From positions 1 through 22,812 of the IMG/VR virus record IMGVR_UViG_3300031216_000069: a stretch of 22,812 nucleotides of DNA; one strand, written 5' to 3'. The notes below the pieces were generated by a model. That model did no database searches and was not told where the DNA came from. It worked only from the letters and a program-made list of their open reading frames with translations. Source of the DNA: a virus. Below are positions 20,040-22,812 of this stretch, one piece after another (positions within the stretch are counted from its first letter, which is position 1; each line of letters begins with the position of its first letter). Position numbers and translations under genes: made by a program.

Positions 20040-20203
20040 ACACGTTCCTGCATCATCTACGCTCTACGTCCGACGAGGACGGGTGGGAGCAGATTCAGGA
20101 GGCCCTTGAGCCACCGAACCGGATCAACCCTCGCACGGGAGTCCCGTACGGGTGGGACGAAGGGAGCGAGCTGTCGGATTTCGACAAGCTCCTCAACGGG
20201 TAG
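19566..20203 (+). CDS. Tail assembly chaperone, -1 frameshift fusion (gpGT-like)
   Basis: The -1 frame is open from before 19913 to TAG 20201-20203. It encodes a well-composed segment, including YHEVFVLCYWIGRYWREFDG, LPLHRLLNTFLHHLRS, GWEQIQEALEPPNRI and SELSDFDKLLNG, that has no start of its own near the switch. Joining at about 19923 gives about 212 residues. The added domain is helical and Trp/Tyr-rich, as in the T domains of other phages. Conserved protein-like composition in the -1 frame against a low-complexity zero-frame tail is direct support. Confidence 0.8.
19894..19927 (+). other. Programmed -1 frameshift signal of the tail chaperone
   Basis: AGGAGGT (19894-19900) is an internal Shine-Dalgarno-like stimulator. 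Zero-frame codons GCG GCC CGC CCT (19914-19925) become GGC CCG CCC TAC in the -1 frame. The best re-pairing is a Pro tRNA moving from CCU (19923-19925) to CCC (19922-19924); no classical X-XXY-YYZ heptamer is present. A weak GAGG/CCTC hairpin lies at 19931-19945. Confidence 0.55.
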
Positions 20204-20229
20204 AGCCTCGTCGGGTGACGGCACGAGAG

Positions 20230-20235
20230 TAACCT
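20230..20235 (+). promoter_or_regulatory. Possible -10 element upstream of the tape measure gene
   Basis: TAACCT (20230-20235) lies 7 nt before ATG 20243 and is identical to the hexamer before the portal gene. A transcript starting there would give the tape measure gene a leader of about 35 nt. Confidence 0.35.
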
Positions 20236-20242
20236 GACCGTC

Positions 20243-20278
20243 ATGCTCCTCACCGCCGACGCAAAGGACGACCGGTAG
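20243..20278 (+). CDS. 11-aa leader ORF overlapping the tape measure start
   Basis: ATG 20243 encodes MLLTADAKDDR and ends TAG 20276-20278, whose G is the first base of the tape measure GTG (TAGTG). The Shine-Dalgarno AAAGGA of the tape measure gene lies inside the ORF (20263-20268). Confidence 0.35.
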   Translation: MLLTADAKDDR

Positions 20279-22812
20279 TGGACGGGCCAATCGCCAAAGC
20301 GTTCGTCTCCATCGTCCCCGACTTCACAAAGTTCACGTCGGAGCTGCGCGGCGAGTTCTCCAAGGCTGAACGGGCTGCGGGGGGTGCCGGTGAGGACATC
20401 GAACGGTCGTTTGAGGATGCAGCGAGGCAGTCCGGTCAGGCGTTCAACAAGCTCGACCGGAGTGAGTTTCGTGACGCCGAGCGGGGCGCGGACAAAGCCG
20501 GTGAGGACATCGAACGGTCGTTCAAGGATGCGGCGAAGGACTCCGAGAAAGCGCTTGGTGGCATCAACTTCAAGAAGGCCGCTGCGGGCTTGGCCGGTCT
20601 GTTCGCAGGAGCGCAGCTCGGCTCGTTCTTCAAGGACTCGGCGCTCGACGCTCAAACGTTGAACTCGGCCATCGCGAACACCGAGCAGATCATCGAAGCG
20701 ACCGGTGGTGTGGCCGGGGTGTCGGCCGCACAGATTCGTGCGTCGTCGCAGGAACTCTCAGCTCAGACGGGTCAGACGGCCGTCTCGATTCAGGAAGCAT
20801 CGAACGTCCTCCTCACGTTCAAGAACATCGGGCCGGACGCGTTCGGCCGGACGCAGCAGGCGGCACTCGACCTGTCGTCGGTTCTCGGCGGCGATGCTGC
20901 GTCGGCGTCAGTCCAGCTCGGCAAGGCGCTCAACGATCCGATCAAGGGCGTGTCGGCGCTCGCGAAGGCGGGCGTCACGTTCACCGATGAGCAGAAGGAA
21001 CAAATCAAGGTGTTCCAAGAGTCGGGGGACGTCCTCGGCGCTCAGAACATCATCCTCGGCGAGATCGAAGGGCAGGTCGGCGGAACCGCTGCAGCGTCAG
21101 CCGACTCGACGGCGAAGATCGGTGCGGCGTTCACCAACCTCAAGGAGAACCTTGGTCAAGGGCTCATCGGCGCGATCGACAACATCACGCCTGCGATCAC
21201 ATCACTGTTCGACACGCTCGGGCCGGTAGCGACATCGCTCGGCGAAATCCTGGGCGGAGCGTTGGAGGCACTGCTGCCTGCAGTCGAGACGGTCATCGGG
21301 GCGCTCGAACCGTTCTTCGAGATCATCGGTGGCCTCATCCCGATCCTCGCTCCGGTTGCGGCGCTCGTCGCCGACGTGTTCGTCATCGCCATAGAGCTGC
21401 TGGCCGAGGCGTTCGGGCCTGTTCTCGAAGCTCTCGCTCCGGTAGCGAAGGCGTTGACCGGCGCACTCGGGAAAGCGTTGGAGAAGCTAGCTCCGATCTT
21501 GTCGAAGGTGGCGGGCATCTTCGCCGACACGCTCGTCTCGGCCATCGAGATCCTGTCGCCAATCCTCGATGAGCTCATTCCGATCTTCGTGCAGGTGGCC
21601 TCAATCATCGGAGGGGCAGTCAGCACCGCTCTCGGCACGCTCGCCGAAGCGTTCTTGGAGATCCTGTCGGCGGTCGCACCGATCATCCCTGTCCTCGCCG
21701 GAGCGTTCCTCTCGATCTTCGAGGCGCTCGCACCGATCATCCCGATCATCGCCAGTGCGTTCGCTGAGCTCGCGACGATGCTCGCCGGGGCGCTAGCTCC
21801 GATCATCACGCAACTGGTTGAGCTGCTTGCGCCGCTCATCGTTCAGCTCATCGACGCGTTGCTGCCGGTCATCCCGCAGCTCATCGAAGTGTTCCTCCTC
21901 CTCGTTGCAGCACTCCTCCCTCTACTGCCGCCACTCCTTGAGCTGGTGACGCTCATCCTGCCGCCGCTCATCTCGCTCCTTGCCGAAGGGCTCATCCCGA
22001 TCGTCGCCGAAGTGCTGACCGTCGTCATCGAGACGTTGACCGCCGTCGTGGAAACGGTCGTCCAGTTCGTCACCGATGTAGTCACCAAGATCACCGAGTT
22101 GTCGACCGACTGGGACGCCACGTGGCAGGCGATCAAGGACTTCTTCAACGAGACGTGGGAGACGATCAAGACGATTGTCACCGAAGCGTTCGGTGCCGTC
22201 ATCACGTTCGTCACGGAAAGCCTCGTCACGATCGTCACGTTCTTCACGGAGCTGCCCGGTCGCCTCGTGGAGGCGCTGGTTGACCTGACCGCTGACGTGC
22301 TCGGCATGTTCACCGATCTGATCGTGACCGTCAGCGAAGCGGTCATCGGGTTCATCGCCGACGTGGTCCAGTTCTACTTTGAGCTGCCCGGCAAACTCGT
22401 GACGGCCCTCGTGGACCTTGCGGGCGACGTGCTCGGCGTGTTCACCGACATGTTCCTCGACGTGACGACCGCCATCGGCGGGTTCATCATCGACGCCGTT
22501 CAGTTCTACCTCGACCTGCCCGGCAAGCTCGTAGATGCGCTGGTCGACCTGGCGTCGCTGGTCCTCGGAGTGTTCGAGGGGATGTTCACCGATGTCGTCA
22601 GCGGCATCGAGACGTTCATCAGCGACGCTCTGGCGTTCTTCACGGATCTACCTGGCGAGATTGTCTCGACGCTCGGCGACCTCAGTCAGCTCCTCGCCGG
22701 GATCGGCTCCGACATCATCGGTGGTCTGTTGCGCGGGTTGAAGGACAAGTTTGAGGAGACGAAGGACTGGGTGGGAGGAGTCGCTGGAACGATCGCGTCG
22801 CTCAAAGGCCCT
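20278..22812 (+). CDS. Tape measure protein (runs off the right edge)
   Basis: GTG 20278 opens an 845-codon frame still open at the window end. Start choice rests on AAAGGA 9 nt upstream and on the first residues VDGPIAKAFVSIVPDFTKF, a typical tape measure opening. Order: charged N-terminus with two AGEDIERSF repeats 37 residues apart; a conserved ASSQELSAQTGQTAVSIQEA-type region with LLTFKNIGPDAFGRT; a long hydrophobic stretch rich in LAPI/IPII (about residues 300-580); then four 44-residue repeats with an LPG motif. The end IIGGLLRGLKD...GTIASLKGP is the usual near-C-terminal motif of actinophage tape measures, so probably only a modest part is missing. It sets tail length and is ejected with the DNA. 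Confidence 0.92.
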   Translation, partial: MDGPIAKAFVSIVPDFTKFTSELRGEFSKAERAAGGAGEDIERSFEDAARQSGQAFNKLDRSEFRDAERGADKAGEDIERSFKDAAKDSEKALGGINFKKAAAGLAGLFAGAQLGSFFKDSALDAQTLNSAIANTEQIIEATGGVAGVSAAQIRASSQELSAQTGQTAVSIQEASNVLLTFKNIGPDAFGRTQQAALDLSSVLGGDAASASVQLGKALNDPIKGVSALAKAGVTFTDEQKEQIKVFQESGDVLGAQNIILGEIEGQVGGTAAASADSTAKIGAAFTNLKENLGQGLIGAIDNITPAITSLFDTLGPVATSLGEILGGALEALLPAVETVIGALEPFFEIIGGLIPILAPVAALVADVFVIAIELLAEAFGPVLEALAPVAKALTGALGKALEKLAPILSKVAGIFADTLVSAIEILSPILDELIPIFVQVASIIGGAVSTALGTLAEAFLEILSAVAPIIPVLAGAFLSIFEALAPIIPIIASAFAELATMLAGALAPIITQLVELLAPLIVQLIDALLPVIPQLIEVFLLLVAALLPLLPPLLELVTLILPPLISLLAEGLIPIVAEVLTVVIETLTAVVETVVQFVTDVVTKITELSTDWDATWQAIKDFFNETWETIKTIVTEAFGAVITFVTESLVTIVTFFTELPGRLVEALVDLTADVLGMFTDLIVTVSEAVIGFIADVVQFYFELPGKLVTALVDLAGDVLGVFTDMFLDVTTAIGGFIIDAVQFYLDLPGKLVDALVDLASLVLGVFEGMFTDVVSGIETFISDALAFFTDLPGEIVSTLGDLSQLLAGIGSDIIGGLLRGLKDKFEETKDWVGGVAGTIASLKGP
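20386..20522 (+). repeat. Two N-terminal tape measure repeats
   Basis: The DNA for AGEDIERSF is identical at 20386 and 20497 (26 nt), spaced 111 nt (37 residues), within two related charged helical units. This indicates a recent partial duplication. Confidence 0.75.
22252..22779 (+). repeat. Four 132-bp (44-residue) repeats in the tape measure gene
   Basis: LPG codons begin at 22252, 22384, 22516 and 22648, exactly 132 nt apart. Each is followed by a related helical unit, such as RLVEALVDLTADVLGMF, KLVTALVDLAGDVLGVF, KLVDALVDLASLVLGVF and the more diverged EIVSTLGDLSQLLAGI. These are tandem coding repeats of a helical module. Confidence 0.85.

Noticed and set aside
1-22812. Integrase, attachment site, lysis genes, tRNA genes or a prophage boundary
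   Set aside because: No recognisable motif for any of them was found by reading; their absence from this window says nothing about the rest of the genome.

Overview
This is a GC-rich stretch of a tailed, siphovirus-type double-stranded DNA phage (or prophage), most likely infecting an actinobacterium. The protein types support this: a two-domain capsid maturation protease, a MuF-type minor head protein, a DUF1360 membrane protein, a short Dcm-type methylase, and an RVLDTR-type surface domain that is common in actinobacterial secreted proteins. So do the GC-rich code, the many GTG starts, and start codons that sit 6-7 nt after a TANNNT -10 hexamer, as expected for leaderless transcripts. No integrase, repressor, lysin, tRNA or CRISPR is visible.

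Layout. 1-1920: end of an unidentified gene, a 17-unit X-[IV]-X-G-G repeat protein, and a lectin-like protein with an RVLDTR domain (likely virion surface or receptor-binding functions), then a 56-aa ORF. 1894-3761: a compact operon of small genes with 4-nt start/stop overlaps, several with zinc-binding Cys/His pairs, ending in a RusA-like resolvase. 3799-5883: a ribbon-helix-helix protein, a putative small terminase and the large terminase. 5892-8507: a second accessory block of about ten small genes separating terminase from portal, including a DnaJ-like zinc protein, a HicA-like protein and two membrane proteins. 8535-14310: portal, MuF-type head protein, a small-gene cassette, a lone reverse-strand cytosine methyltransferase between terminators and divergent promoters, and the maturation protease. 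14309-17900: terminator, strong promoter and structured leader, then the major capsid protein with an acidic N-terminal scaffold-like region, a conserved structural protein, and a probable major tail protein placed unusually before the connector genes. 17916-22812: head-tail adaptor, tail-terminator-like protein, HK97 gp10-like protein, tail assembly chaperone with a -1 frameshifted long form, and the tape measure protein, which runs off the right edge.

The most distinctive feature is a dispersed promoter-operator repeat found four times (near 1894, 5892, 6854 and 11276). It has a TTGCA -35 box, an 18-bp spacer carrying a CCCGAC-N4-GTCGGG dyad, and a TAGGTT -10 box. In three copies an ATG follows exactly 6 nt later; in two of these a second gene follows behind an almost identical 18-nt ribosome-binding element. 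This looks like a phage-wide regulon of small-gene cassettes under one operator-binding protein; the ribbon-helix-helix protein at 3799 is a candidate regulator by inference only. A second theme is that capsid and tail genes (14478, 16189, 16981, 20278) are each preceded by a 6-11 codon ORF that contains or ends in the Shine-Dalgarno sequence, suggesting translational coupling or leader-peptide control.
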